NCBI GenBank assembly: GCA_037447655.1
Contig: JBBHKE010002429.1
Span: 1-55,477, forward strand
DNA length: 55,477 bases
Direction: 5' to 3'
Source of the DNA: Zygnema cylindricum
Taxonomy: Eukaryota; Streptophyta; Zygnematophyceae; Zygnematales; Zygnemataceae
Shown: positions 19,767 to 31,250 of the stretch, piece after piece
Layout of the letters: the number at the start of each line of letters is the position of its first letter
Numbering within the stretch: the first letter of the stretch is position 1
Notes under the pieces: generated by a model
The model's input: only the letters and a program-made list of their open reading frames with translations
Databases searched by the model: none
Told to the model about the DNA's origin: nothing
Made by a program: the position numbers and the translations under genes

Positions 19767-21154
19767 AATCTGGGAAGGGGGGTACAGGGTACTTTTCTTT
19801 TCCACTCCATCCCTCCTTACTCTCTATGCATATCCCTGGGGGGGGGGGTAATGAACAGAGATGGGCATTATCACGGATCCAAGGGAGCATCAGCATTTGG
19901 GGTGGATTGCAGGTTTCTCATGCACACCTCCTTGGACATATAACCTGGACCTCCCGGTTACCAAGCATGCTCGATAGCTGTCAAGCGCGTGTGCATCTTC
20001 GGCACATTTGCACTTCAGGAGTTCCGGGGCTTCATTCCACTTTGTACGGACTCTAGCGTACGGAGAAGGAAGAGGACAATCAGCCGGATCATATTTTTCT
20101 ATTTTCATCTTGGAACACCACTTAATTTAGTTCACCTTAAACGGAGGTCGAACTGAGGAGTTAGTCCGGTGCAAAGTGTCTGATCCATTACAGTGTGCGT
20201 TCTATTAGCTCTAGTACAGGGATACCTTAGAGAACGACACGTAACAATTGGGATTATCCCGTAGATCTCACTGTTAGCTGTCAGTAGGATGTTAGTTCAG
20301 GCCCAACCACTGGGCAAAGCATTAATGACGTTGGGACAAAGTTAGGCGGTTTCACGTCGAGTCAGAATTTTGTTTCATTTTGTGTGTGATAGAAGGACCC
20401 TCGGCCGCTAATCCAGCCGAGACCAATCGTCTAATTTTTAGCCCTGAGTGTAGTACAGTCTGTTTTGTTTTATGTCCGTACGATAACAATTGCTGGCCGC
20501 TGATTGGCTTGTCACATTGCTTTGACTTTGGAACTTGCAGTAGGACAAAATCTGGTTGTATAAGGCACTTGGGGCCGAAGGAGACAGGTTGCTTTTTAGT
20601 ACTGTCTCCTGAGAAAACCCCCAGAGAATTAAATCAATCTTTCTATTGGAGAACGGTTGCATTGTGTCGTGAACTCTATTGCCATCTTTGTTTTGGATTG
20701 TCTTTTGTGGAGACCGTAGCACGGGTGGGTAGTTGGCACTATCTCCTCTTTGGGCGGTTTGGACTTTCGCTGTTTGAAACTAAGAAGAGTCTTGTCGGAT
20801 CCATGCGGTGGAACTCGGACGGTTGAGGGAGACTCATACCGGTCTTCGAGGCCATTGGGAGAGGTTTCTTCTGTTGAGTTTGGTCATCGTTGCACTCCGG
20901 GGTATGTGAATTCGCTTCACCATTATCATTCATTTCTATCTTTAATTTCATTCTCTGGGGCAAGGTGATATTGTTTAATCTGAAAAGCCGATATTTATTA
21001 TTTCTATATTTCTGCGTGGGAGTTATTTGCACACTTTTGTGGTCATCTTGGGGTTTGTCCGGAGTTTTTGCGGAAAGGATCGAACGACTCTTATTTCCTT
21101 CCTATTCTTCAGAGAGTAGCTGGGAGTGTGCCATTTAGTGGGCTTCCAGCAGAG
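19767..21154 (+). repeat. Gypsy-2 3' LTR (segments A + B)
   Basis: Segment A (19767-19978, AATCTGGGAAGGGG ... CTCGATAGC) is followed by segment B (19979-21154), which matches the left end at 2938-4120. A purine tract precedes A and the integration-ready start would be TGGGAAGG at 19771. The exact right border is uncertain; CA at 21147-21148 is a candidate. Confidence 0.7.
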
Positions 21155-21162
21155 AAGTAAGA

Positions 21163-21372
21163 AATCTGGGAAGGGGGGTACAGGGTACTTTTCTTTTCCA
21201 CTCCATCTCTCCTTACTCTCTATGCATATCCTTGGGGGGGGGGGTAATGAACAAAGATGGGCATTATCACGGATCCAAGGGAGCATCACCATTTGGGGTG
21301 GATTGCTGGTTTCTCATGCACATCTCCTTAGACATATAACCTGGACCTCCCGGTTACCAGGCACGCTCGACA
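21163..21372 (+). repeat. Second copy of Gypsy-2 LTR segment A, cut at the A/B junction
   Basis: Starting AATCTGGGAAGGGG, this copy matches 19767-19978 with a few substitutions and stops at CTCGACA, within four bases of where A meets B in the complete LTR. The next base belongs to Copia sequence (CAAGGGAGCAAATTC also occurs at 24498). Left and right outer ends of Gypsy-2 are therefore complementary halves of one LTR. Confidence 0.75.
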
Positions 21373-23666
21373 AGGGAGCAAATTCAAAGTTTCATTTTGC
21401 TATCAACTCATGGTAGTCTTCTCTTCATAGGGGTGAAGGTGGTCAGAATTTTTGTTTGCCACGATGGCATTTATTCTTGCTGAAACACAAAAAAATTTGG
21501 GTTATCTTAAGGGCTTTGTGTGAGTTTCTCACTTAAAGGTTTTTGGTAGGCAAGTGTTCAATCTAGATATAGTTTAGTCTAATTGGAAGCTAGATCCTAA
21601 AGGAAAACCGGGATACTTCTTTGGATAGTATGAGGATGTAAAAGGATACACAGTTAATGATCTAAAGAGGGAAGATATAATCTTAGTAAAGCATCTAGTA
21701 GTTACGGATGACAAAAAATTTGTAGACCCCTTCAAGTATACAAAGTTAGTAAAAATCAGATATTAGGCAAAAAATTCCAATGACTCTAACCTTCCGAACT
21801 ATCCCGTTTTCAAGGAAAATAACATGCTTACAGGTACAAATCATATCGAAAAATATTTGGCCGTGGAAAATCTAGTGACATTCCCACCCGAAGCCAAAGA
21901 TGTGGTGGAAATTAACTCGCAACCAAGGGACAAGGGAGAAGAAAAGATTGTTCGAAAAAACCCACGGGAAGCATCTATTCAAGCAACATTTTTTGAGGGA
22001 GGAAGGAGAAGCACCAAAAGGTTGCAATAAAAAAAGGATAATAACAAGGTAACAAAACTATCTCATCCAGATGAACCTCATACTTATAGAGAGGCAATGA
22101 ACTATCCAAAAAGGAACCGGTGGAAAACAGTCATCAATGAGGAGAGTGCCTTCATTATGGCAGCCGATACTTTGGAGATGGTGGATTTTCCACCCAAGCC
22201 AAAACCAATCGGTTGTTTGTTGGTGTTCAAATTAACGCTAAACCTAGATAACACCATTGAGCGCTACAATGCCTTGTTAGTGGCAAAATGATTTACACAT
22301 AAAGAGGGAATCGACTACCAAAAAACCTTTGCCGTAGTTGTCATATTTCCTTCAGTTCGCATACTTGCCAGTGTGGAAGCAGCTAAAGACATAGAGGCCC
22401 ACTATACGGACATTGAGATAGCCTTACTGCATGGAGAATTGGTTGAAAAGATCTTCATGTGGCAACCCAAAGGCTTTTTGGAGCAAGGAGAGGAGAGTAA
22501 GGTATGCAACTCTTTCAATCTCTTTATGGTTTCAAACACGCGCCTCGGTAATAGAATAAGAAGCTTGATGAGTTTCTTATTGATCTAGGATATATCCAGA
22601 TCAGCTCAGATCACTCAATCTATTTTTTTGAAGATGAGGAAGGTGTTATTTTTATTGCAATTTATGTTGATGATTTGCTTATTCTAAGTAAATCAATTGA
22701 CAATATTAAATAACTGAAAACATATCTTAAAGGGAGATTTAAGATCAAAGATATAGGGGAGGCAAGCTATATTTTGGGAATTCAAGTAGAAAGAGACGGA
22801 AAAAGAAAGATTATAAGATTAACTCAGAAAGAAGGAATCGGGAACATGTTGGAAAAGGTTCAAATGGATAATGGTAATAGTTGTACAACTCCAATAGAGT
22901 TAAAGAAGCGAAGTGAGGGGCGTGTGGAAGAATGAGTCATGATCTTAGACGAGGAGTTACGCCCTGAATAACCGAAGTTCATACAGACTAATTGTTATAG
23001 GCAAGTAGTGAGAAGCCTAATCTATTTTATGAATTGTACCCGACTGGGTTTAGCTGGAGTTGTAAGAGTGCTGAGTAGAAGTCTAAATTTTCCCACAAAG
23101 AGAGATTAGGAGGCAACTAAGAGGGTCGTTGGATATTTGATAGAGACTAAGGATCTATGGTTGCATTTGGGTAGGGGGGATACTTACATCACTTCTTGGA
23201 GTGATGGTAGTTATGGTGATGCTCTGATGAGAAGATGTACGTCTGGATATGTATTGTATGTGGGTGATAGGGCTTCCTGTTGGAGCAACAAATAATAAAA
23301 GGTTATTGCTCAGTCGACAATGGAGGCTGAGTACATGGCCGCATACTCTGCTGTAAAATAATTAATGTGGCTGAAATCTTTGCTTGGTGAATTAGGATAT
23401 GTTACGAGTGGTGTGCGATTTTTTTTTGAAACAATCAAGAAGCCACTGCCATTGCTGACAATCCTAAACATCACTTCAAAGTTAACCATATGGACATTAA
23501 ACTTAGCTTTGTTAAAGATAAGGTAGAAAACAAGATAATCAATATAGAGTATAGACCATATAGTGAGATGGTTGTAGATATGATGACCAAACCTGTGCCT
23601 TCCCCTAAATTAGTTTTTTGCATTGTGAAGTGTGGTCTTAATTTTAAAAGTGACTAGAAAATAAAG
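21373..23666 (+). pseudogene. Copia-2 remnant: integrase C-terminus, RT, RNase H
   Basis: A decayed plus-strand Copia pol. It starts with about 150 bases of LTR-U5/leader-like sequence shared with 24498-24650 and then jumps directly to the integrase C-terminal segment (SHLKVFG-like, about 21527). RT motifs follow: NTIERYNALLVAK, EIALLHGELVEKIFMWQP, AIYVDDLLILS (about 22655-22685) and ASYILGIQVERDGKRKIIRLTQKE. RNase H is recognisable from CTRLGLAG and TMEAEYMAAYSAVK. There are many stops and frameshifts. Gag, protease and most of integrase are absent. It is far older than Copia-1. Confidence 0.88.
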
Positions 23667-24650
23667 AAAGTGTAGAAATAAATGTTTTCTTTTGGTATTT
23701 TCTTGGTTTAAACTTGTAAAATTAAGGCAGGAAAAAAGCAGAGGCACTCTGCCTCTAACTCCTCTCTCAAATCTTCCCACTTGCCATAGTCACTAAAGGC
23801 TAAAGAGGGAGCTAGAGCCATGTTTGCTTAAGCTTTCTAGTGAGGCACACACGAGATCATTGGTAGATTTACCAAAAAGATTGATGGACCCAGGATTTGA
23901 TCTTGGTACCTCCCATCCGTCAAAGTAACCGTTAGCTTTGTCTTATAGTCTAAGACGAGTGTTGAGATATATAGGGTACGATAACTACTTAAACGTCAAC
24001 AAGTTTATAATTTCATTTAACGCAATGAATGGATTTGAATAACATAGAATTGTTTATGTATAGTACACATTAGAGTACAGCACGAAAAAAATATATCAAA
24101 ATTTTTGTTTCGATGACTAGAATTAAAAGCCTGCTTTTATCAAACAGTCGAGATAGGAGCCGATATCACAGAGTGGACGTTTTGGCGATTTTCGGTTGCC
24201 ACCACACCAAGGGATACGAGACAATATCTCATTTGCTTGCAGCATCTCCAGAGAATTTTGAAGCAAGGCCGGATGACGCTGGTGTCACCTTTTTGGCCAT
24301 GTCGTAGAATGGCCGTACGAAAAATAATCTGGCACTGGTACTTTTCTGTACAACACAGTGTTTTTATTAGTGTCGTACTCTAGTAGTAGAAGGATTAGAG
24401 AGGGGTTTGAGACTTAGTAAATCTGAGGTAGGTAGCCTCTCTCTCTGAATGCTTCTATACAAATAGGTTATATTTGACCCTTCGTAACCTATTGTTCAAG
24501 GGAGCAAATTCAATGATTGATTTTGCTATCGACTCAAGGTAGTCTTCTCTTCATAGGGGTGAAGGTGGTCAGAGTTTTTGTCTGCCACGGTGGCATTTAT
24601 TCTTGCTGAAACACAAAAAAATTTGGGTTATCTTAAGGGCTTTGTGTGAG
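23667..24650 (+). repeat. Copia LTR between Copia-2 and Copia-3
   Basis: Starts near TGTAGAAAT, soon after the RNase H end, and resembles 26839-27720 over its length, including TGTTGA(G/A)ATATATA at 23960 and 27120. A probable TATA box (TCTATACAAATAGG, about 24455) is followed by U5-like sequence. An antisense tRNA-like segment lies at about 23880-23960. Boundaries are approximate. Confidence 0.65.
23875..23958 (-). other. tRNA-like segment (B-box-like) in Copia LTR
   Basis: On the minus strand GATCAAATCC (23893-23902) resembles a Pol III B box within a tRNA-sized segment. It lies antisense to the element, as in Copia-4, Copia-5 and Copia-7. It is not a foldable functional tRNA by eye. Confidence 0.45.
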
Positions 24651-26838
24651 CTGCCCACTTTGAGGACCTATGGAGGTCTCAGAGTTGTAGATAAGTCAAA
24701 GTGGAAACTAGATTCAAGGGGGAGACTAGGATATCTATTAGGCTATGATGATGTAACAAAAGGATATAGAGTGTATGACCTCGAGACGAAAGATGTTATC
24801 TTGACAAAACACTTTGTGGTACTAGATGAATGGAAATCCATAAATCCTTAAAAATATAAAAAAACAGTAAGAATCTGATTTAAAAATAAGCAAGAGGCAG
24901 TCCTAGGAAGTGATCCTACAAAAAATGTTCAAGGAGAGGAACCCACTTCTAATGATGTTCATCAAGAAGGTGAACATTTTTCTAATGATGTGATTCAGAC
25001 AGAAAATAGACATAATGGAAGGAGAGGAAGAAGAAAGGCATCTCGATTCAACCGAACGGGGAGATGAAGAAAAGGAAAAAAAGAATTCAAGATTGCCATC
25101 AATACTTGCTTATGATTTCGAGGGAGGGTAAAGAAGCAGCAAACGAGTCCAAGAGAGTTAGCTGAATAACATTATTACTAAGCTATCTCACCCAAGCTAG
25201 CCACAAACATATCAAAAAGTTGTCTACAGTCCGGAGCAAAAACGATGGATTACTACTATTAATGCGAAGATGGCTTCCATTATGGAAGCAAATACATAAC
25301 AGCTGGTGAACTGCCCACTAGACGGAAAACCTATCGGATGTATGTGGGTTTTAAACCTTAAACTAAACTAAGACAATAGTATTGAGAGAAATAAGGCTGG
25401 GCTAGTGGATAAAGGGTAAACACAAAAAGAGGGTATTGACTATGAGGAGACCTTTGCTACGGTACTAAGATTTCCATTTGTCCGAATTCTCCTAAGCTTG
25501 GCAGCAATCCGAAAACATGGAGGTTCACTTGATCGACATCAAAAGTGCTATCGTTAATGGAGAACTTGAACGGGATATCTTCATGAAAAAGCTAGAGAGA
25601 TTTGTGGAAAATGGTGAAGAAAACAAAATATGTAGGTTAATAAAATCATTGTATAGGCTGAAACAGGCTCCGCGCCAATGGAACAAGAAACTAGATGAAT
25701 TTTTGATCGGACTTAGATATATAAGGATTAGCTTAGATCTCTCAATTTACTTGTTTGAAGATGAGGAAGGTTCTGTTTTTATTGCAGTATAGGTTGATGA
25801 TTTAATGGTTTAAAGTCTGTCATTAGAAAAGATAAGTTATTTGACAAAAGACTTAAAAGAGCAGTTTGATATGAAACACTTAGGGGAAGCTAAATATATC
25901 TTGGGAATTCAAATGGAAAAGGATAGGGGGAAAAAATCATCAGATTAACACACAAAAAGGCAATTGGAAATATGTTGGAAAAATTCTAAATGGAGAAAGC
26001 CAACAGTTGCTCTACTCCAATGGAATTGAAAAAAGTGAGTGAGGGGAGCTTCGAGGAAGAGATTCTGATCTTAGATGATCAGATTAGTGAAGAAGAGGAG
26101 GCATTAATGAGAGGTATTGCATATACACACGTTGTAGGCAATGTGATTTACTTTATCAACTGCACTAGGCCTGATACGGCAGCAACACTTGGAATTTTAA
26201 GTAGGAATCTTAATGATCCTAGATAGAGAGATTATGAGGCAACCAAGAGAGTCATAATATCTGGTGGGAAGCGAGATTTGTGGTTGCATTTCGGTGGGGA
26301 AAATACTGATATCGCCACATGGAATGATGCCTGTTATGGGGATGCTCCGATGAGAAGATGCACTTTTAGGTATGAATTCTATGTTGGAACTGGTGTTTGC
26401 TGTTGGAGTAATAAGAAACAAAAGGTAAATGCTCAGTCCACCAAAGAGCGTAAGTATATGGCCTATTGTTCAACAGTGAAAGAACTGATGTGGATCAAGT
26501 CATTGTTACAAAAGATATCAATTCATTGTTACAAAAGCTAAGTTTTATGAAGGTTCGAACACATAAAAATATATTGTGACAATCAAAAATATATTGTGAC
26601 AATCAGGCTGCAATAGCTATTGCAAAAAATCCAAAACCTCACTTTAAGGTTAAACATATGAATATAAGATTATGTTTTGTGAGTGAAAAGGTTGAGAATA
26701 AAGTGATTAGCTTGGACTATAAGCCAGACAAAGAGATGATGGCTGATATAATGACAAAGCCTCTTCCCTCTCCTAAATTAAAATTTTGTAGAGATAGGTG
26801 TGGACTGAAAGTAAAAGTTGAATAGAAAGTAAATGGAG
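24651..26838 (+). pseudogene. Copia-3 remnant: integrase C-terminus, RT, RNase H
   Basis: The same deletion form as Copia-2: leader-like sequence ends in GGGCTTTGTGTGAG and the integrase C-terminal region follows directly (KWKLDSRGRLGYLLGYDD, about 24703-24750). RT blocks are visible at about 25200-25900 (EVHLIDIKSAIVNGEL, SLYRLKQAPRQWN, VDDLMV with a stop before it). RNase H follows at about 26140-26800 (NCTRPDTAATLGILSR, YWNDA-type motif, and DNQAAIAIAKNPKPHFKVKH in pieces). Many stops. A 23-base duplication (CACATAAAAATATATTGTGACAATCA-like) lies near 26560-26605. Confidence 0.88.
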
Positions 26839-27720
26839 TGTATAACTTAGGAATTTATGATGTATTTTCTAGGTCTTAAATTAGAAAAGAAACGGGATTA
26901 GATAACTTAGTCTGTTTGACTCCTAATCTCTCTCTTAAGTCTTCACACTTGTTGTAGTCACTGAAGACTTAAGGGAGAGAGATGAAGCTATGGTTCAAGT
27001 AAGGGGAGGTACGGAGAATTAGAGTGACAAATCACTCTTACACAAAAAGGTGAGTCTAAAATCTTTGACCCCCAAAGCTAGACGTAGCCGTCGGCTCTAA
27101 CTTGTAAGTCATAGAAGATTGTTGAAATATATAAGGTTTGATAACTACTTAAAGCTGATAGTGTATCATAAATCATTTAACTAGTTATACGAACTTAATA
27201 TGACATATGATCATTTGTAAGGTATCCTGCACAAAACAAATGTATTAGACATTTATTTCAACGGCCAACATTAAAAGTCGGTCTACATTTGACGGTTCCT
27301 ATGTAAGCTGACATACCCGATCAACCATTTTGGCGGTTTTCGGACATTACTTCACCAAATGACATGTGGCGGATTCTCATTACTTTGCCTAATTTACGGA
27401 GTGCACCAGAATGAGTTAAGGGGCGAGAAATGTCTCCTACTAAGCCATGTCGTACACTTGTTGTATAGAAGGTACCATAGATTTTATACTTTACTATACC
27501 ATACAGTCTTTTGATTACATAGGTACTTCAGAAGTAGGGGATTTAGAGAGAGGTTTTAGAACTTAGGAAATATGAGGCGGCCGCCTCTCTCCCACTGAGC
27601 TTGTATAAAAATGGCTACCTTTGGCCTTATGTAATGAAAACTATATTGAGCAAATTTGGAGATTTCTTTTCCGTCTACCTCACATGTTTCAAGCCCTCAC
27701 ACGGGTGAGATAAATCAAAT
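26839..27720 (+). repeat. Copia LTR between Copia-3 and Copia-8
   Basis: Homologous to 23667-24650 by eye: the CT-rich repeat with TTGTAGTCACTGAAGACTTAAG, TGTTGAAATATATAAGG at 27120, and a TATA-like TTGTATAAAAATGG at about 27601. It separates an RNase H end on the left from a gag start on the right, so it may be shared by two tandem elements. Borders are approximate. Confidence 0.6.
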
Positions 27721-28751
27721 CTATTGGGGTTCAGATAGACTACCATTCTTGAGGGAAAAGGGAAATGATATTCAATCCTACACAGCTTTTAGCAGACTGC
27801 TAAATCTATGTGCCAATTGCAGCCACAAAATAAGAGATTTTGGTTAAAGAAAACACAATTGAGACCTGGAGAGGATGAAAGATCAAGAAATAAAAGGCGA
27901 ACACTTTGGTAATAAAACTGCAGCATAATTATGAAAACATCGTTAACATGGTTTAAGATTTGTTACATCATTGATGAATATGGAATTTTGTTGTTGAGAT
28001 GATTTTAGTTTCGGAAAACACAATTGAGATTTTGAGAGGAGGAAAGATTTTTCTAAGAATTGGATGCTAAAATTGAATGGAGGAATAAAGATTCTAAGAA
28101 ACCTTATGAAACTTTGGTGGAGGAGGGAAATGAAACAAATCGGATGGATTCTGATTAACGCCTCAAAACGGGCTTTGTCATTTTTGTAAAAACTTCGGTA
28201 ATTACATGGCACAGTGTACTAGATTGACGGAGGTGAGGCTTAAAGAGGGTCAAACCGGTGGAGCAGCTTGAGGAAAGAAAAAGGCACTCGTGGCATCACA
28301 AGTCACAAGAACAGATTTTTATGAGGATGATGGAGAAATTCCCTTTAAAGAGGAGTTGGAGGTGAAAGACTATCGAAAGATTCCAAGGAAGCAGAAGTGT
28401 GTCTTTGGCGGAGTTAAAAAAGCTCATGAATAAGGTTGGATTATTGATACAGTTGCATCTATGCATATGTGTAGAGAGAAATAGATGTCTACTAAAATGC
28501 GAATTATCTCTATTGTATAGATAAAGTATGGGGATGGGAGAATAGAAACCACTAGTTTTGTTAGATTTGTGAATCTGAAAGTCTTAGTTAAAGGTAAGAT
28601 ATCTATATTCACTATCTTCAGGGTCCTTTTCATTCCACAACTGAATAAATTTTTTATCTCTACGCCAATTTTATATAATAAAAGGTTTTGAGACTAGCAC
28701 CATGAAAGTAGTCTTCCTAGCTAGCTATGAGGATGAAGAATACTTTGTTAT
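27721..28751 (+). pseudogene. Copia-8 remnant: gag and protease
   Basis: Plus-strand gag similar to Copia-5 (NYENIVN, VVEMILVSENTIEI, then the knuckle region CHFCKNFGNYMAQC at about 28175-28215). It is followed by the pre-protease segment KQKCVFGGVKKAHE and a decayed protease (GWIIDTVASMHMC, with Val in place of Gly of the D-S/T-G triad) at about 28435. It ends abruptly at the Copia-4 LTR (28752). Many stops. Confidence 0.8.
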
Positions 28752-29716
28752 TGTGTGACCTACATTAGTCCATAGAATGTCTAGCTTATTAGAAACCTCA
28801 AGGATAATATTTGCACTTTTGACTTAAGCAATAAATAAGTGTCACCTTGGCACGCAAAAATATCTGACCGAATACACCCCTATGTTGCTAGGATTCCTCC
28901 GAGTCCGCAGCAAAAATAATCATTGAAATTGCTCCCATAAGCATTAAGTTATGGCCCGCCAAAAATGGCCTATAAATACAAAAGGTCTCTCAAAGAGAGA
29001 GGTGCCACAAAATTGTCTAAGTTCTAATTCCCTCTCTAAACTCCCTACTACTACTGTACTCAACCAATCACAAGACTGTAAAGTACAAAAAGTAGAGCCG
29101 CCGAGGTACTTCTTGTAATGCCATTGTAGGGCATGGCCGTCTCGCTCATAGCCATGCCCGTTAACAGCCATGCCCGTTAACAAACATGCCCGCTGACGTT
29201 TTCAAATCTAGAGCCGTATTTGTTCCCCCCGCAGTGTATTTTGTCCACACTTGGATTGTCACGTGTCATCTGCCGACATTTATCTCACAAACCGCAAAAT
29301 GTCCACTCCGGTGCTTCGACTCCATTAGGAACCATCGGATGTGAAACGGACATTTAATCACGTCCATTCAATTTGAATTTTGTTTCATTTCATAATCTTT
29401 AAAATAGAGTATATAGATTGGTATCGTCTTTAAATACGGAACGCACATAATATATATATCGTTTCATAAAGACCCAACAGATAAGGCGCACAACTACGCT
29501 GGATGTTGATCATCTTGAGGTCATAAGATCAAATCCTAATCTCGGCACCTATATTTTGCAAAGACATATGCTTGTGCTCCCTTAACGTGTCTATTGACTG
29601 CTTAAGGAAGCCATGGCTTTTTGTGAGTCCTCATTGACTCCGACAAGTGTGAGGACTTAAGAAGTTTGATAGGGAGACTGACAAAAGACATAAAATAGAA
29701 AATACCTTTTCCAATA
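28752..29716 (-). repeat. Copia-4 3' LTR
   Basis: Matches 34037-34640 over its left two thirds (for example TGTCCACTC, CATTGTAGGGCATGGCC and the AAATACAAAAGGTCTCTCAAAGAGAGAGGTGCC-type region near 28975, which has a TATAAATACA promoter-like motif). It contains a tRNA-like antisense segment at 29480-29550. The element-orientation start is near CCAATA at 29711-29716. Confidence 0.8.
29478..29550 (+). other. tRNA-like segment in Copia-4 LTR
   Basis: GATCAAATCCT (29527-29537) resembles a B box. About 45 bases upstream GGCGCACAACTACGCTGG resembles the 5' side of a tRNA. It is antisense to the element. Confidence 0.45.
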
Positions 29717-29737
29717 CTCCCTTATTTCCTAATCTAT

Positions 29738-30510
29738 CTAGTATTTCAGTCCACACTTTTCCCTAAAAAATACCGGCTTAGGATAAAGCACAGGTTTGGT
29801 CATCATATCAGCTACCATCTCCCTAGCTGGTCTATACTCAAAACTAAGTATTTTATTCCCAACCTTCTCTCTAACAAAGCTTAATCGGATATCCATACGC
29901 TTTGCTTTAAAGTGAAGCTTTGGGTTTGCTCCAATTGCAATTGCAGCTTGATTATCACAAAATATTTTTTGGAATCCATTCTTCATATACCCAAGTTGTT
30001 GAACAATGATTTCACCCAATTCAATTCTTTCAAAGCCGAACAAGAGGCCATATACTCACCCTGCATGGTGGACTGAGTAATCACCTTATGTTGCTTGCTG
30101 CTCAAACATCAAGCCTTATTCCCAACATAAAGCACATACCCAGAAGTACACCTCCTCAACGGAGAATCCCAATATTGGGCATTAATCCTAGTGGTGAAAC
30201 ACGCCCCATTCCCAACTTAAAGCACATACCTAGAAGTACACATCTTTAACCGAGCATCCCAATAATGGGCATCACTCCAATTGGTGATTTCAGTATTATC
30301 CCCTCCCAAATGTAACCACAGATCTCTCATTCCTATCAAGTATCGCATGACCATTTTGGCCACTTCCGAATCTATCTTTCTATGATCATTCAAAGTCCTA
30401 CTTAATATCCCTACAATTGCTGCTACATCAGGACGGGTATTGTTCATAAAATATAGTAAACTACCGACAACCTTACTGTATGGAATATTTTTCATAAACT
30501 TGCTTTCCTA
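29738..30510 (-). pseudogene. Copia-4 RNase H
   Basis: The frame 29738-30043 retains CDNQAAIAIGANPKLHFKAK, MDIRLSFVREKVGNK and MVADMMTKPV. Upstream (30217-30495) NNTRPDVAAIVGILSRTLND and WSDAHYWDA follow. A roughly 60-base block around CCCAACATAAAGCACATACCCAGAAGTACAC (30120-30180) is duplicated at 30210-30270. The copy is broken by stops and frameshifts. Confidence 0.88.
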
Positions 30511-31250
30511 CGCTCCAACTCATTGTCCAAGATCAGAACTCCCCCTTCTAAACTCCCCTCGTTTCCCTTTTAGTCCATTAATTTTTTCCATGGCTTTACT
30601 TAAAACAAGGAATTCATCAACGCAGATTGTAATGAAAATACTACCTTCCTCATCCTCAAAGAGATACATAATATGATCAGAACCTATTCTAATTTATCCT
30701 AAACTTGTTAGAAACTTGTCCACCTTCTTATTCCATAGCCGTGGAGCCTACTTTAGTCCATAAAGACTTTATCAATTTGCACACCTTACTTTATTCTCCT
30801 TTCTCCACAAATCCTTCTAGCTACCGCATAGAGATCTCTTCTTGTTGTTCTCCGTGTAAGAAAGCAGTTTTGATGTCTATTTTGTGCACTTCAATGTCTT
30901 CTGCTACCGCTAGACTAGGTAGAATTCGGATAGAGGGAAATCTAGCAAACGGAACAAAGGTCTCCTCATAATCGATTCTCTTTTTCTGTGTGAACCCCTT
31001 TCCCACTAATCTGGCCTTTAATCACTCGATAGTGTTTTCCAGGTTGAGTTTAAACTTAAATACCCACTTGTATCCTATCGTCTTTCTGTCCGGAGGACAA
31101 TCCACCAACTCCCATGTGTTTGCTTCCATAATGGAAGCCATCTCATCATTAATGGCTATCACCCATCTACTACTTTCCGTACTATTAATTGCATCCGAGT
31201 AAGTCTGGGGTTGGCTCAAATGTGAAAACTTAGTTACCTTGTTGTTTACT
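30511..31250 (-). pseudogene. Copia-4 reverse transcriptase
   Basis: Clear RT_2 blocks: SRWVIAINDEMASIMEANTWELVDCPPDRKTIGYKWVFK (in parts) at 31022-31219, then IDYEETFVPFARFPSIRILPSL, HKIDIKTAFLHGEQQEEISM near 30821-30930. The YVDD region at about 30620 is degraded. Several stops and frameshifts. Confidence 0.87.

Larger units (their letters stand above)
2938..21372 (+). mobile_element. Gypsy-2: Ty3/Gypsy LTR retrotransposon encoding a DNA methyltransferase and a PHD-type finger
   Basis: The repeated ends (segment B at 2938-4120 and 19979-21154, about 93% identical by eye) enclose gag, protease, cytosine-5 DNA methyltransferase, RT, RNase H, integrase and a PHD-like finger, all on the plus strand. 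Copia-1 (9047-14987) is nested inside and adds 5.9 kb. Without it the element is about 12.5 kb. The coding frame has five frameshifts (about 5040-5090, 6401-6410, 16205-16235, 17060, 17245) and 24 in-frame stops, of which 15 are TAG, 5 TAA and 4 TGA. The order protease-DNMT-RT is unusual. Retrotransposon-borne DNMTs have been reported from dinoflagellates and a charophyte (recalled literature). Confidence 0.9.

Noticed and set aside
24113-24307. 64-codon frame in a Copia LTR
   Set aside because: It lies within LTR sequence and the homologous LTR does not keep it.
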